Notes: generated by a model from the sequence alone, not told the origin. 64,000 bases of DNA from JAJPXC01 sp964628905 (GCA_964628905.1 CAZVNS010000004.1:1-64000), one strand, 5' to 3'; counted from the stretch's first letter, positions 1-9,221 are shown. Program-made: numbers and translations.

Positions 1-78
1 CTTAAACATCCATATTCATAAATTTTCAACACAGGGATTTGTATGTGACCCAATAAATTTAGTCAAAAGGGGGAGAAT

Positions 79-112
79 ATTGCACAAGTGTGAAAATAAA
101 GTGCGATATTTG
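79..112 (+). promoter_or_regulatory. Candidate promoter of lpxD
   Basis: GATATTTG at 105-112 differs by one base from the Bacteroidota -7 box TAnnTTTG. ATTG at 79-82 lies 22 nt upstream and could serve as a weak -33 box. It would give a leader of about 25-30 nt before the ATG at 145. Moderate to low certainty because neither box is exact. Confidence 0.35.
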
Positions 113-144
113 CAGAAATATTAACATCTGATAAACCAATCGTA

Positions 145-1170
145 ATGCAATTCACTGCAAATCAGATAGCAGCAATGGTAAATGGAGTGGTAGAAGGCGA
201 CGGCAACGCGGCCATCTCCACTTTTGCCAAAATCGAAGAGGGGCACCCCGGTGCAATCTCCTTCCTCGCAAACCCCAAGTACACCCACTATATCTATGAT
301 ACTGAGTCGACTATCGTGCTTGTTAGCCGCGATTTTGAGGCTGAGCACCCGGTGAAGGCAACGCTAATTCGCGTCGATGACCCTTACGCCACGGTAGCCC
401 AACTGCTAGAGCTGGCGGCTCAATTTCTCACCCCTAATCCCACAGGCGTAGAGCAGCCGTCGTTCGTAGCCAACGATGTGGAACTCCCCGACGACGTCTA
501 CGTTGGCGCTTTCGCATATATAGGTAAAGGAGCCAAAATAGGCAAGGGCGCTAAGATTTATCCCCACTGCTATGTGGGCGAGGGAGCCTCAGTGGGCGAG
601 GGGACAACTCTCTACTCAGGCGTAAAGGTCTACCATCGCTGTAAGATTGGCGACCGCTGCATCATTCACTCAGGAGCGGTGGTCGGAGCTGACGGCTTCG
701 GTTTCGCGCCCGTCGGCGACACATATAAAAAGATACCACAGTTAGGCGTGGTGGATATCGCCGACGACGTGGAGATTGGAGCCAACACCACTGTCGACCG
801 CTCTACGATGGGCGCCACCAGGATACACGCTGGTGTGAAGCTCGACAACCTGATACAGGTAGCCCACAACTGCGAAGTGGGTTCAAACACTGTGATAGCG
901 TCGCAAACAGGCATCGCCGGCTCAACCAAAGTAGGCAGCAACTGCATGATAGGCGGCCAAGTAGGATTTGTCGGACACATACACGTGGGCGACCGCGTGA
1001 TGATTGGCGCTCAAAGCGGCATCCCCTCAGATGTAGCCGATGGCAAAGCGCTGATGGGCTACCCTGCAATCGACATACGCACATGGCAGCGGCAGCAAGT
1101 CTACATAAAGCGCCTGGCCGATCTTTTTGCCCGCGTCGGCGCCCTCGAGCGCTCCCAAAAGCAATCATAA
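145..1170 (+). CDS. lpxD: UDP-3-O-acylglucosamine N-acyltransferase
   Basis: Transfers a hydroxyacyl chain from acyl-ACP to the free amino group of UDP-3-O-acylglucosamine, the third step of lipid A synthesis, in the cytoplasm. Residues 1-100 are the uridine-binding lobe (FLANPKY near 40-46). Residues about 110-300 are hexapeptide repeats of a left-handed beta helix (IGKGAKIGKGAKI). The family's catalytic histidine fits H241 in QVAHN, and the C-terminal helix is present. At 341 residues it is full length. The ATG at 145 is the first in frame after an AT-rich leader. It heads a lipid A run with lpxC/fabZ and lpxA, an arrangement conserved in Bacteroidales. Identification is firm. Confidence 0.97.
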   Translation: MQFTANQIAAMVNGVVEGDGNAAISTFAKIEEGHPGAISFLANPKYTHYIYDTESTIVLVSRDFEAEHPVKATLIRVDDPYATVAQLLELAAQFLTPNPTGVEQPSFVANDVELPDDVYVGAFAYIGKGAKIGKGAKIYPHCYVGEGASVGEGTTLYSGVKVYHRCKIGDRCIIHSGAVVGADGFGFAPVGDTYKKIPQLGVVDIADDVEIGANTTVDRSTMGATRIHAGVKLDNLIQVAHNCEVGSNTVIASQTGIAGSTKVGSNCMIGGQVGFVGHIHVGDRVMIGAQSGIPSDVADGKALMGYPAIDIRTWQRQQVYIKRLADLFARVGALERSQKQS

Positions 1171-1173
1171 GGC

Positions 1174-1210
1174 CATTAAAGTCCTTAAAAAATTAAAAAC
1201 TCAAAAAACT
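1174..1210 (+). repeat. R1 leader repeat upstream of lpxC/fabZ
   Basis: A-rich, G-poor tract made of the units ATTAAAGTCCTTAAAA and AAAAACTCAAAAAACT. It fills the spacer between the lpxD stop and the lpxC ATG. The same vocabulary in the same orientation relative to the next gene recurs at nine other sites in this window. Confidence 0.7.
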
Positions 1211-1219
1211 GCCTCCATA

Positions 1220-2602
1220 ATGAACCAAGTAACCTTAAAAGACTCATTCTCAATCAAGGGTAAGGGTCTTCATACCGGATTAGAAATTACAGCCGAATTC
1301 TGCCCCGCAGAGGCAGGCCATGGTTATAAATTCCAACGCACAGATGTCGAAGGTGAGCCTTTGATTGACGCTTTGGCCGAGAACGTAGTAGAGACTCAGC
1401 GCGGCACAGTCCTCGCCAAAGGCGACATAAAGGTCAGCACCGTAGAGCATGCCCTCGCAGCACTCTACGCAGCCGGCATCGACAACGTGCTGATTAAGGT
1501 TAATGGACCTGAAGTGCCTATCTTCGACGGCTCAGCAATCGAATATTGCCGCAAGATAGCCGAAGTTGGCACAGTGGAGCAGGATGCCGACAAAGACTTC
1601 TACTATGTGAAACAACGCATCGAAGTGGTCGACGAGGCTACAGGCGCATCAATCGTTGTGCTCCCTGACAACGACTTCGCTGTCGACGTGCGCATCTCAT
1701 ACGACTCACCGGTGCTCCCCAACCAATATGCATCGCTCGACAACATGGCCGACTTCTGCAAGGATATAGCAGCAAGCCGCACCTTCGTGTTCGTCCGCGA
1801 AATTGAGCCCCTGGTGAAGAACAATCTTATAAAAGGTGGTGACCTCGACAACGCAATCGTGATATATGACAAGCCCATGGATCAGGCCGACCTCGACAAG
1901 CTGGCCGACATGATGGGCGTAGAGCATAAACACGTTGACCAATTAGGCTACGTCAACAACCGCCCATTAGAGTACGACAACGAGCCCGCACGCCACAAAC
2001 TGCTCGACGTGATGGGCGACCTGGCCCTGATCGGACGCCCCCTGCGCGGCCGCGTCATCGCTACACGTCCCGGCCACACAATAAATACCAAGTTTGCCAA
2101 GCAGGTACGTCGCGAGATTAAGCGTCAGGAAGTCCAGGCGCCCGTCTATAATCCCGGCCAGGCTCCGCTGATGGATGTCAACGACATCCGTGCTCACCTG
2201 CCGCACCGCTACCCCTTCCAGCTCGTCGACAAAATCATCGACAAGGGGCTCAACTATATCGTGGGCGTGAAGAATGTGACATCTAACGAGCCATTCTTTC
2301 AGGGTCACTTCCCCCAGGAGCCTGTGATGCCCGGTGTGCTCCAAATCGAAGCCATGGCCCAGACCGGCGGTCTCCTCGTGTTGGGTTCAGTAGATGAGCC
2401 TGAGCGTTATTCTACCTACTTCATGAAGATTGACAATGTGAAGTTCCGCCAGAAGGTAGTTCCGGGCGACACATTGATTTTCCACGTATCATTCCTCACC
2501 CCGCTTCGCCGCGGCATGGCCGTAATGAAAGGCATCGCCTTTGTCGGTGAGAAGGTAGTGTGCGAATGTGAATTTATGGCACAAATCGTAAAGAATAAAT
2601 AA
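1220..2602 (+). CDS. lpxC/fabZ: Bifunctional LpxC deacetylase / FabZ dehydratase
   Basis: Fusion of UDP-3-O-acyl-GlcNAc deacetylase (committed zinc step of lipid A synthesis) with beta-hydroxyacyl-ACP dehydratase FabZ, an architecture typical of Bacteroidota. In the 460-residue form, LpxC covers about 1-305, with zinc ligands H77 (STVEHALAAL), H259 and D263 (HKLLD) and the general-acid histidine H286 (RPGHTIN). FabZ covers about 320-460, with PHRYPF at 328-333, H363 in FQGHFPQEPVMPG and E377 in QIEAMAQ. The reading frame is open further upstream to 1127, but that part overlaps lpxD and reads through the R1 spacer. The ATG at 1220 matches the family N-terminus (VTLKDSFSIKGKGLHTG). Linking the two activities lets one polypeptide serve both LPS and fatty-acid synthesis. 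Confidence 0.96.
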   Translation: MNQVTLKDSFSIKGKGLHTGLEITAEFCPAEAGHGYKFQRTDVEGEPLIDALAENVVETQRGTVLAKGDIKVSTVEHALAALYAAGIDNVLIKVNGPEVPIFDGSAIEYCRKIAEVGTVEQDADKDFYYVKQRIEVVDEATGASIVVLPDNDFAVDVRISYDSPVLPNQYASLDNMADFCKDIAASRTFVFVREIEPLVKNNLIKGGDLDNAIVIYDKPMDQADLDKLADMMGVEHKHVDQLGYVNNRPLEYDNEPARHKLLDVMGDLALIGRPLRGRVIATRPGHTINTKFAKQVRREIKRQEVQAPVYNPGQAPLMDVNDIRAHLPHRYPFQLVDKIIDKGLNYIVGVKNVTSNEPFFQGHFPQEPVMPGVLQIEAMAQTGGLLVLGSVDEPERYSTYFMKIDNVKFRQKVVPGDTLIFHVSFLTPLRRGMAVMKGIAFVGEKVVCECEFMAQIVKNK

Positions 2603-2629
2603 CACTTGTAAGACTTTATCCTTATCACA

Positions 2630-3406
2630 ATGAAACAACCATTAGCCTATATACACCCGGCGGCAAAAATCCACCCCAGCGTGGTCATTGACCCCTTCAC
2701 CACCATTGAGCAGAATGTGGAGATCGGCGAAGGCACATATATCGGCTCCAACGTGACAATCATGGAGGGAGCACGCATCGGTAAAAATTGCAAGATTTTC
2801 CCCGGCGCGGTGATTTCAGCCATACCGCAAGATTTGAAGTTCCGAGGTGAGGACACCCTCGCAATCATCGGTGACAACACCACTTTGCGCGAGTGCGTCA
2901 CCATCAACCGCGGCACAGCGGCCCGCGGTCGCACCGTAGTGGGCAGCAACTGTCTGATCATGGCTTACTCCCATATAGCCCACGACTGTCTGGTAGGCGA
3001 CAACGTGATCATCTCCAACGCTACGCAGATTGCAGGAGAGGTACAGGTCGACAACTTCGCAGTGATCGGTGGCGGCACACTTATCCACCAGTTCTGCCAC
3101 ATCGGCCCCCATGTGATGATCCAGGGTGGAGCCCTTATCAACAAGGATATTCCTCCCTATGTGAAGGCAGCCCGCGAGCCTATCGCATACTGCGGCGTGA
3201 ACTCAATCGGACTGCGTCGCCGCCAGTTCTCCAGCGAGACTATCTACTCAATCCAGGAGATTTACCGCTACCTCTACCTGTCAGGTCTCAACGTAAGCGA
3301 CGCCGTGGAGCGCATCGAAGCTGAGCTTCCCGCCACCGCCGAGCGCGATGAGATCATCATGTTTGTGCGCAACTCCAAGCGAGGCATCATCCGCGGCTAC
3401 GTTTAA
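2630..3406 (+). CDS. lpxA: UDP-N-acetylglucosamine acyltransferase
   Basis: First enzyme of lipid A synthesis: moves a 3-hydroxyacyl group from ACP onto the 3-hydroxyl of UDP-GlcNAc. The 258 residues start with hexapeptide repeats from about residue 8 (IHPAAKIHPSVVI). The catalytic histidine is H118 in YSHIAHDC, matching E. coli H125. The helical C-terminal domain ends in IIRGYV. It lies 27 nt after lpxC/fabZ and is presumably cotranscribed. A stem-loop follows its stop codon. Confidence 0.97.
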   Translation: MKQPLAYIHPAAKIHPSVVIDPFTTIEQNVEIGEGTYIGSNVTIMEGARIGKNCKIFPGAVISAIPQDLKFRGEDTLAIIGDNTTLRECVTINRGTAARGRTVVGSNCLIMAYSHIAHDCLVGDNVIISNATQIAGEVQVDNFAVIGGGTLIHQFCHIGPHVMIQGGALINKDIPPYVKAAREPIAYCGVNSIGLRRRQFSSETIYSIQEIYRYLYLSGLNVSDAVERIEAELPATAERDEIIMFVRNSKRGIIRGYV

Positions 3407-3431
3407 GACCTCACCTCAACACATAATAGCA

Positions 3432-3463
3432 AGCGAGGCTATCCGATATCGGGTAGCCTCGCT
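3432..3463. terminator. Stem-loop between convergent lpxA and TPR gene
   Basis: A 13-bp stem (AGCGAGGCTATCC with GGGTAGCCTCGCT, one G-T pair) closes a GATATC loop between two converging genes. It has no obvious T-tract, so it may act on both strands weakly or only as an mRNA end. Confidence 0.6.
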
Positions 3464-3489
3464 GCTGTACAGGGGAGTGGGTTGTCTAA

Positions 3490-4728
3490 TTAGTTACCAC
3501 CGTTCATCAGGTTGGTGATGCGCTCCATGTTGGCTTCGTCGTGAGCATTGTAGTAAGCGTTGCGGAGATAGCGGAGAGCGTCGCCGGATGTCGGTCCCTG
3601 GGGATCGGCAGCGTATGCCTTCTCAAGATGGTCGATAGCCTCAAGGAAGAGGGGCTTGATCTGGTCAATGTATACCTTCTCATACTGCTTCTGGTCGAGC
3701 GAGGTCGACTGGTCGGCAAGCGCGTAAGCTTTCTCACAAAGCGACGAACCGAGGAAGAGCTGTGCATTAGCGTTGTTGGGGTCAAGCTCTACGGCCTTAC
3801 GGTAGTTGGTCTCAGCCTCATCGGCGTTCTTCTGCTCTGTTGCAAGCAAGCCAAGGAGCAGGTAATACTGTGAGTCGTTGGGGTTGGCGGCGATGGCATC
3901 GTTGAGCATCTGCTTGGCCTGGTCATACTCCTTTTTAGAGATATGGTGGTTGATGAGCAGCTGCATGTACTTGGTGTCCTCGTTGCCATAGAGGGGGAGA
4001 GCTTCCTTGGCAAGGTTGTATACAGCATCTTCATCATTGTCCTGATATGCCAAGGAGATGGCGTAGTCGTAAAGGTTCTTTTTGTTGAAACCGAGCTTGA
4101 GGGCCTGAGCGAGATCTTTGCGGGCGGCGGGTATATTGCCGGCCTGCCATGCGGCGAGACCCTTGTTGAAGGTCAACTCCGACACAATTGTATCGGCGGG
4201 AGCGGCGGGAGCGTTCTTGCCGAGACGGGGATCGTTAGGGAGCGACAGATAGATGTCCCATGCCTGATAAGCTCCATCATAGTCCTGAGCTTCCCAAAGA
4301 AGCACGGCGGCATTGTTGTAATTGTTGAAGTTCTCAGCTACAGCTTTTACGATGTCCTTTGAATATTTGGTTTTCACCTTACCCTTGGCGTCTACTACTG
4401 AGTCGAGGGGCAGGGCAGTCATCATATATTCGTAGCCATCGATCAGCGAGTGACCCATAGCCTTGTCGTCGACGTTCTGACCGAGTGTCTTATTCATAAA
4501 CAGTTTGTCGTAGTTGCCATAAGCAGCCTTACCGGCCACATACCAAGTCTGGGCGAGACCCTTTGTGGCGTCGTTGGTGAGGGCGGGTTTGATGATCTCA
4601 AGAGCTTGAGCGTAGTCGGGCGACATGCCTTTTGTCTTGCCTTCGGCTTCCTTCACTACGTCCATTTGTGCAGATGCTCCAAACGCAGCGGCTGCAACGC
4701 ACATGGCTAAAATGGTTAGTTTATTCAT
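3490..4728 (-). CDS. Secreted tetratricopeptide-repeat protein
   Basis: A 412-residue protein with a clear signal peptide (MNKLTILAMCVAAAAFGASA, cut before Q21), so it is periplasmic or exported. Residues about 150-410 contain helical pairs with the TPR pattern, for example DSQYYLLLGLLATEQKNADE and AVELDPNNANAQLFLGSSL. TPR arrays mediate protein-protein contacts; no catalytic motif is visible. It follows gyrA on the same strand after a 94-nt gap. Similar proteins of unknown function are common in Bacteroidales, and I cannot assign a partner. Confidence 0.85.
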   Translation of the reverse strand: MNKLTILAMCVAAAAFGASAQMDVVKEAEGKTKGMSPDYAQALEIIKPALTNDATKGLAQTWYVAGKAAYGNYDKLFMNKTLGQNVDDKAMGHSLIDGYEYMMTALPLDSVVDAKGKVKTKYSKDIVKAVAENFNNYNNAAVLLWEAQDYDGAYQAWDIYLSLPNDPRLGKNAPAAPADTIVSELTFNKGLAAWQAGNIPAARKDLAQALKLGFNKKNLYDYAISLAYQDNDEDAVYNLAKEALPLYGNEDTKYMQLLINHHISKKEYDQAKQMLNDAIAANPNDSQYYLLLGLLATEQKNADEAETNYRKAVELDPNNANAQLFLGSSLCEKAYALADQSTSLDQKQYEKVYIDQIKPLFLEAIDHLEKAYAADPQGPTSGDALRYLRNAYYNAHDEANMERITNLMNGGN

Positions 4729-4822
4729 GTTGATAGGTGTTGATGTGATGTATTTTCTTATTTTGGTTAGACTGACGAAGTTGTCAAAAGTAAAACATAC
4801 GTGTTAAACACATCTGCGGTTA

Positions 4823-7408
4823 CTATTGTTCATCTTCGTCGTTGGCGTTTTCGTTGGCTTCCTCGGCCTCTTCAATCTCCTCGGTGTCGTCGGTGGCATT
4901 AAGGTCGGAGTCGCTGAGTGCATCAAGCCCCTCACCCTCCTCGATTGCCTCAACCTCTTCCTCGGAATCGGAGTCGACGCAGCAAACTGAGGCGATGGTG
5001 TCGCCGCGCTTGTCGAGGTTGATCAGACGCACGCCCTGGGTGTATCGGCCCATCACTCGGATGTCGCTTACGTGGAAGCGGATAGTGATGCCCGAGCGGT
5101 TGATGATTACCAGGTCGTTGTCGTCGTTGACGTTAAGGATCGCTACCAGACGGCCGGTCTTTTCGGTGACGTTCATGGTGCGCACACCCTTACCGCCACG
5201 GTTGGTGATGCGGTATTGATCGACTTCTGAACGTTTGCCGAAACCGTTCTCCGAAATCACCATCACGTTGTCGTTGGTGTCGGGAGCCATGCAAATCATG
5301 CCTACGACTTCGTCGGCCTCATTGTCGAGTCGCATGCCGCGAACTCCTGACGACATACGTCCCATTTCGCGCACTTTGCTCTCGTTGAAGCGGATTGCTC
5401 GGCCGTTGCGGTTGGCCATAAGGATGTCTGACTTACCGTCGGTGAGAGCCACTTGCAGCAGCTGGTCACCCTCGCGGATCACTATGGCGTTGATGCCGCG
5501 GAGTCTGGGTCGAGAGTAAGCTTCGAGGCGTGTCTTCTTGATTAAGCCGCGCTTGGTGCAGAAGATCAGGTTGTGTGACTCCACAAACTCCTTATCGTTC
5601 AATCCCTTGATGCGGATGAAGGCTTTCACCTTGTCGTCGGGGTCAATGTTGAGCAGGTTTTGGATGGCACGTCCTTTAGATGCCTTTGCGCCTTCGGGTA
5701 TGTCGTAGACTTTGAGCCAGTAGCAGCGTCCCTTCTCGGTGAAGAAGAGCATGTAGTTGTGCATCGAGGCAGTGTAGATATGCTCGATGAAGTCTTCATC
5801 GCGGGTCACTGAGCCGCGGGCTCCGACACCGCCGCGAGCCTGTGCGCGGAATTCGCTAAGAGCCGTACGCTTGATGTAGCCCATGTGTGAGATGGTGATG
5901 ATCATGTCGTCGTCGGCATAGAAGTCCTCGGCGTTGAAGTCGCCGGCGGTATAGTCGATGTCGGTACGACGAGCGTCGCCGTAAGTGTCGCGCACCTCCA
6001 CCAACTCGGTCTTGATGAGCTCGCGGCACACGTGGTCATCGTTAAGGATGAGTTCGAGGCGAGCTATCTCACGCTCAAGTTCGTCGTAATCGTTCTGGAG
6101 CTTTGCCTGGTCGAGTTTCTGGAGCTGCTTGAGACGCATGTCAAGGATGGCGCGGGTCTGGGCGTCCGACAGGTTGAAGCGCTCTGACAAGCGGGCGCGC
6201 GACTCGTCATCGCTCTCCGAGGAGCGAATTATTGCGATAACTTCATCAATATTCTGAGAGGCGATGATCAGGCTCTCGAGTATGTGGGCGCGTTCCTGGG
6301 CTTTACGGAGCTCAAACTTGGTGCGTCGTATCACCACATCGTGGCGATGATCCACAAACGCCTGAAGGATTTCCTTAAGGTTAAGGGTCTTGGGGCGGCC
6401 GTTGACGAGAGCCACATTGTTGACCGAGAATGAAGCCTGCATCTGAGTCATCTTGTAGAGCTTATTGAGCACTACGTTGGCGTTGACGTCGCTCTTGAGC
6501 TTGATGACGATGCGCATACCCTTATAGTCGCTCTCGTCGTTAAGGTCGGCTATGCCGTCGAGCTTCTTATCGTTGACGAGTTCGGCTATATATTTAATGA
6601 GTTCTGCTTTGTTGACGTTGTAGGGGATTTCCTTAACCACAATCACGTCGTGCTCATGCTCGCGCTCTATCTCAGCCTTGGCGCGGATCACGATGCGACC
6701 GCGGCCGGTCTCGAAGGCTTCCTTCACGCCTTGGTAGCCATAGATGGTACCTCCAGTGGGGAAGTCAGGAGCGGTGATGTAGTGCATCAGCTCTGGTATT
6801 GTGAGCTCAGGGTTGTCAATCAGCGCAATTGTGGCGTTGATAGCCTCGGTGAGGTTGTGCGGAGGCATATTGGTGGCCATACCCACGGCGATACCAGAGG
6901 CGCCGTTGACAAGCAAGTTGGGGAAGCGGGTAGGGAGCACCAGCGGCTCCTTACGTGAGTTATCGTAGTTGGGCTGGAAGTCGACAGTCTCGGCATCGAT
7001 GTCGCGAAGCATCTCCTCACCCATCTTGTCGAGGCGCACCTCGGTGTAACGCATAGCCGCCGGGGAGTCGCCATCAATCGAACCGAAGTTGCCGTGGCCG
7101 TCGACTAGCTTGTAGCGCATCGCCCAGTCCTGGGCCAGACGGACTACAGTGCCGTAGATTGATGAGTCGCCATGGGGGTGATATTTACCCATGACCTCAC
7201 CCACGCAGTTGGCTGATTTCTTATGGGGATGGTTGGAAGTGTTGCCCATCTCGTTCATACCAAACAGCACGCGGCGGTGCACGGGCTTAAGGCCGTCGCG
7301 CACGTCGGGGAGGGCGCGCGACACAATCACCGACATCGAGTAGTCGATGTAGGCCGACTTCATCTCATTTTCAATGTTAATCTTTAATATACGATCTTCG
7401 TCAATCAT
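4823..7408 (-). CDS. gyrA: DNA gyrase subunit A
   Basis: Breakage-reunion subunit of the type II topoisomerase that introduces negative supercoils. The N-terminal half carries RALPDVRDGLKPVHRR (31-46), the quinolone-determining segment HPHGDSSIYG (77-86) and the catalytic tyrosine Y121 in AAMRYTEVRL. The C-terminal half has the beta-pinwheel repeats, including a GyrA box (QARGGVGARG) that separates it from ParC. A very acidic tail of about 50 residues (EEEVEAIEEGEG onward) ends the 861-residue protein. At the position of E. coli D87 it has glycine (G86), while the S83 equivalent is serine. It has its own promoter and a hairpin-containing leader. Confidence 0.97.
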   Translation of the reverse strand: MIDEDRILKINIENEMKSAYIDYSMSVIVSRALPDVRDGLKPVHRRVLFGMNEMGNTSNHPHKKSANCVGEVMGKYHPHGDSSIYGTVVRLAQDWAMRYKLVDGHGNFGSIDGDSPAAMRYTEVRLDKMGEEMLRDIDAETVDFQPNYDNSRKEPLVLPTRFPNLLVNGASGIAVGMATNMPPHNLTEAINATIALIDNPELTIPELMHYITAPDFPTGGTIYGYQGVKEAFETGRGRIVIRAKAEIEREHEHDVIVVKEIPYNVNKAELIKYIAELVNDKKLDGIADLNDESDYKGMRIVIKLKSDVNANVVLNKLYKMTQMQASFSVNNVALVNGRPKTLNLKEILQAFVDHRHDVVIRRTKFELRKAQERAHILESLIIASQNIDEVIAIIRSSESDDESRARLSERFNLSDAQTRAILDMRLKQLQKLDQAKLQNDYDELEREIARLELILNDDHVCRELIKTELVEVRDTYGDARRTDIDYTAGDFNAEDFYADDDMIITISHMGYIKRTALSEFRAQARGGVGARGSVTRDEDFIEHIYTASMHNYMLFFTEKGRCYWLKVYDIPEGAKASKGRAIQNLLNIDPDDKVKAFIRIKGLNDKEFVESHNLIFCTKRGLIKKTRLEAYSRPRLRGINAIVIREGDQLLQVALTDGKSDILMANRNGRAIRFNESKVREMGRMSSGVRGMRLDNEADEVVGMICMAPDTNDNVMVISENGFGKRSEVDQYRITNRGGKGVRTMNVTEKTGRLVAILNVNDDNDLVIINRSGITIRFHVSDIRVMGRYTQGVRLINLDKRGDTIASVCCVDSDSEEEVEAIEEGEGLDALSDSDLNATDDTEEIEEAEEANENANDEDEQ

Positions 7409-7454
7409 TGTGATAGTTTGAAGTGATAATTAGTCCATTACACACACCAAGCAC

Positions 7455-7477
7455 AGCGCCGGGTTTTGGCCGGTGCT
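7455..7477 (-). other. Leader hairpin of gyrA
   Basis: Eight base pairs (AGCGCCGG with CCGGTGCT, one wobble) around a 7-nt loop lie in the untranslated leader between the predicted gyrA promoter and its ATG. No T-tract follows. It could be a structured 5' UTR, mRNA-stability element or chance. Confidence 0.4.
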
Positions 7478-7498
7478 CAGTGGCTCTGAATTTCCCTA

Positions 7499-7528
7499 CA
7501 AAGTTACGAAATTTTATTGAATTTCAAT
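7499..7528 (-). promoter_or_regulatory. Promoter of gyrA
   Basis: The minus strand has an exact -7 box TAACTTTG (plus-strand CAAAGTTA, 7499-7506). ATTG (plus CAAT, 7525-7528) lies 18 nt upstream as a -33 candidate. The resulting leader of about 85 nt contains the 7455-7477 hairpin. Confidence 0.5.
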
Positions 7529-7581
7529 CGCAATTTTTCACATAATTTATATTGGTGTGAAAATGGAAAATCAAAATTTGC

Positions 7582-7589
7582 TAATTTTG
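7582..7589 (+). promoter_or_regulatory. -7 box directly before the membrane protein gene
   Basis: TAATTTTG matches the -7 consensus exactly and ends only 4 nt before the ATG at 7594. The transcript would therefore be leaderless or nearly so. No TTTG is found 19-21 nt upstream, which lowers confidence. Confidence 0.35.
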
Positions 7590-7593
7590 CGTC

Positions 7594-9165
7594 ATGATAA
7601 AGAAATCGGACAGAAATACGACCCGGGGATGGGCACTTTTGGCTCTGATGGTGGTAATCTACACCGCTATGTCGGTACTCACCCCATGGCAGCTCGATGA
7701 GTATCTATTCGCAAGCATCTACCGCGATTACGCGGGAGGCTTCCACCCTGACCCCAGTGCCTATGCGCAGTATTTCACCGATCTTCGCAACAACGACAAC
7801 GCTCGGCTCAGCAACGAGTTGCTACCCCCGATATTGCTCTGGCCCGGCACCACATGGGTGCTACATGTGCTGACCGGCTTAGCGGTTGGCGGAATAGTGT
7901 GGATGGTCGACCGCATTGCCATCGGAAGCTGGCGTCCCAGGCCGGCCCTCATCCTTGCCACATGGGCCTTGATGCTGCTCGCATTGCCATGGCGCAACAG
8001 TCTGTTCGTAGCCGACTACACGCTCAACTACCTGTTTTCGGCGGTAATCATGCTGGCATGGGCTTTGGCGATGATTCGGCTGCTTCAACGCGGACTCTCC
8101 ACCGGTGGATATGTCGGCACAATACTGTTAGGCTTCCTTGCCGCAGGATGGCACGAGAGCTTCATAGCGCCACTGGTAGCAGGCCTTGCGGCGGCATCAT
8201 TGATGTGGCCAAGGGGCAAACACTTCTCAGCTTACTGGATGATGCTGGCAATGGTCGCAGTGGTGATGCTCGCATTCGCACTTTCCCCAGGCATGATCGT
8301 AAGGGCCAACCGCGAAATATCGGGCGTTGATACTCCCAAGTCAATGCTCATGGTGTTAATCAACACGTGGCTTGTGGCGGTAACAGTAGCCGCGGCATTG
8401 GCAGCTCTGCTTACCGCAAAGGGGCGGCATATACTGCAGTGCGCTTTCGCTGACCGCTGGATAGTACTTTTGCTTGTTACCACCATCGCCGGGACAATCA
8501 TCAGCATGATGGTGAAGACTTCAGCTCGCACCTCATTTTGGCCACAGCTAACCATGATGATAGCCTGGCTGAGATTAGCCTACATCCGTCGATGGAGGTG
8601 GAGGAGCCCCGTATCGGCCGTTGCAGCAGGCGTAGTCTTTGCGTTGATATTGATACAGAGCGGACTTTCGTTGTATTGGCAATACCTATACAAGAAGGAG
8701 CACGACGAAATAATCAAGAGGATAGAAGCCGGAGAGACAACCGTTTACTATGACTTCATCCAGCCAGAGGAAGTGCCGTTGGCCACATTATACATGCCCG
8801 CCAGGCTTGAGTTCAACGACCGGTTCCCCAAAGCCTGCCTCAAGGAATACTACCACAACCAGGAGCTTGCCGTAGTGCCAACAGCTGTCGAAGGCGACAT
8901 AACAACCGGCCGCAAGGTTGGGGATGGCATATATGAATACAACGGAGAGATAGTGGCCGACATTTCGCTCGATGCTTGTGATTACGACAGCGCTGTGGCA
9001 ACCGTGACTGCGACCGACGGCACCGAGAAACAGATAATCTACGACGGCACATGCTACCGCGATCGCAACGGCAATATGCACGTATGGCTAAAAGCACGCA
9101 CCAGCCTGCTTGGCAGGACTCCCATCCAGCCGACCAATGTAGTGAAGATTGTGATTAATGATTAA
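7594..9165 (+). CDS. Polytopic inner-membrane protein, DUF6056-like
   Basis: A 523-residue membrane protein with about ten hydrophobic segments between residues 11 and 375 (for example LNYLFSAVIMLAWALAMIRL). It ends in a soluble C-terminal domain of about 140 residues rich in charged and aromatic residues. The short loop motif GWHESF between helices, and the overall layout, resemble DUF6056 / GT-C-like membrane proteins of Bacteroidota that may act on surface sugars. The name is tentative and no active site can be proved. It is divergent from gyrA and lies upstream of dnaG. Confidence 0.7.
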   Translation: MIKKSDRNTTRGWALLALMVVIYTAMSVLTPWQLDEYLFASIYRDYAGGFHPDPSAYAQYFTDLRNNDNARLSNELLPPILLWPGTTWVLHVLTGLAVGGIVWMVDRIAIGSWRPRPALILATWALMLLALPWRNSLFVADYTLNYLFSAVIMLAWALAMIRLLQRGLSTGGYVGTILLGFLAAGWHESFIAPLVAGLAAASLMWPRGKHFSAYWMMLAMVAVVMLAFALSPGMIVRANREISGVDTPKSMLMVLINTWLVAVTVAAALAALLTAKGRHILQCAFADRWIVLLLVTTIAGTIISMMVKTSARTSFWPQLTMMIAWLRLAYIRRWRWRSPVSAVAAGVVFALILIQSGLSLYWQYLYKKEHDEIIKRIEAGETTVYYDFIQPEEVPLATLYMPARLEFNDRFPKACLKEYYHNQELAVVPTAVEGDITTGRKVGDGIYEYNGEIVADISLDACDYDSAVATVTATDGTEKQIIYDGTCYRDRNGNMHVWLKARTSLLGRTPIQPTNVVKIVIND

Positions 9166-9172
9166 TATAACC

Positions 9173-9199
9173 ACTCTAAAACTCTAAAACTCTAAAAAC
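9173..9199 (+). repeat. R1 repeat upstream of dnaG
   Basis: Three near-perfect copies of ACTCTAAA(A) fill the spacer after the membrane-protein gene. Here a -7-like box lies between the repeat and the dnaG ATG, so the repeat would be transcribed only on read-through mRNA. Confidence 0.65.
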
Positions 9200-9206
9200 T
9201 TATCAC

Positions 9207-9214
9207 TATATTTG
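9207..9214 (+). promoter_or_regulatory. -7 box before dnaG
   Basis: TATATTTG is an exact -7 match ending 7 nt before the first ATG of dnaG, again implying an extremely short leader. No convincing -33 box is seen upstream, where the R1 repeat lies. Confidence 0.35.
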
Positions 9215-9221
9215 CACTACC

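Noticed and set aside
1127..1219. Upstream extension of the LpxC/FabZ reading frame
   Set aside because: It overlaps lpxD, reads through R1 spacer sequence and adds a lysine-rich stretch with no family match. The start at 1220 fits the conserved LpxC N-terminus.
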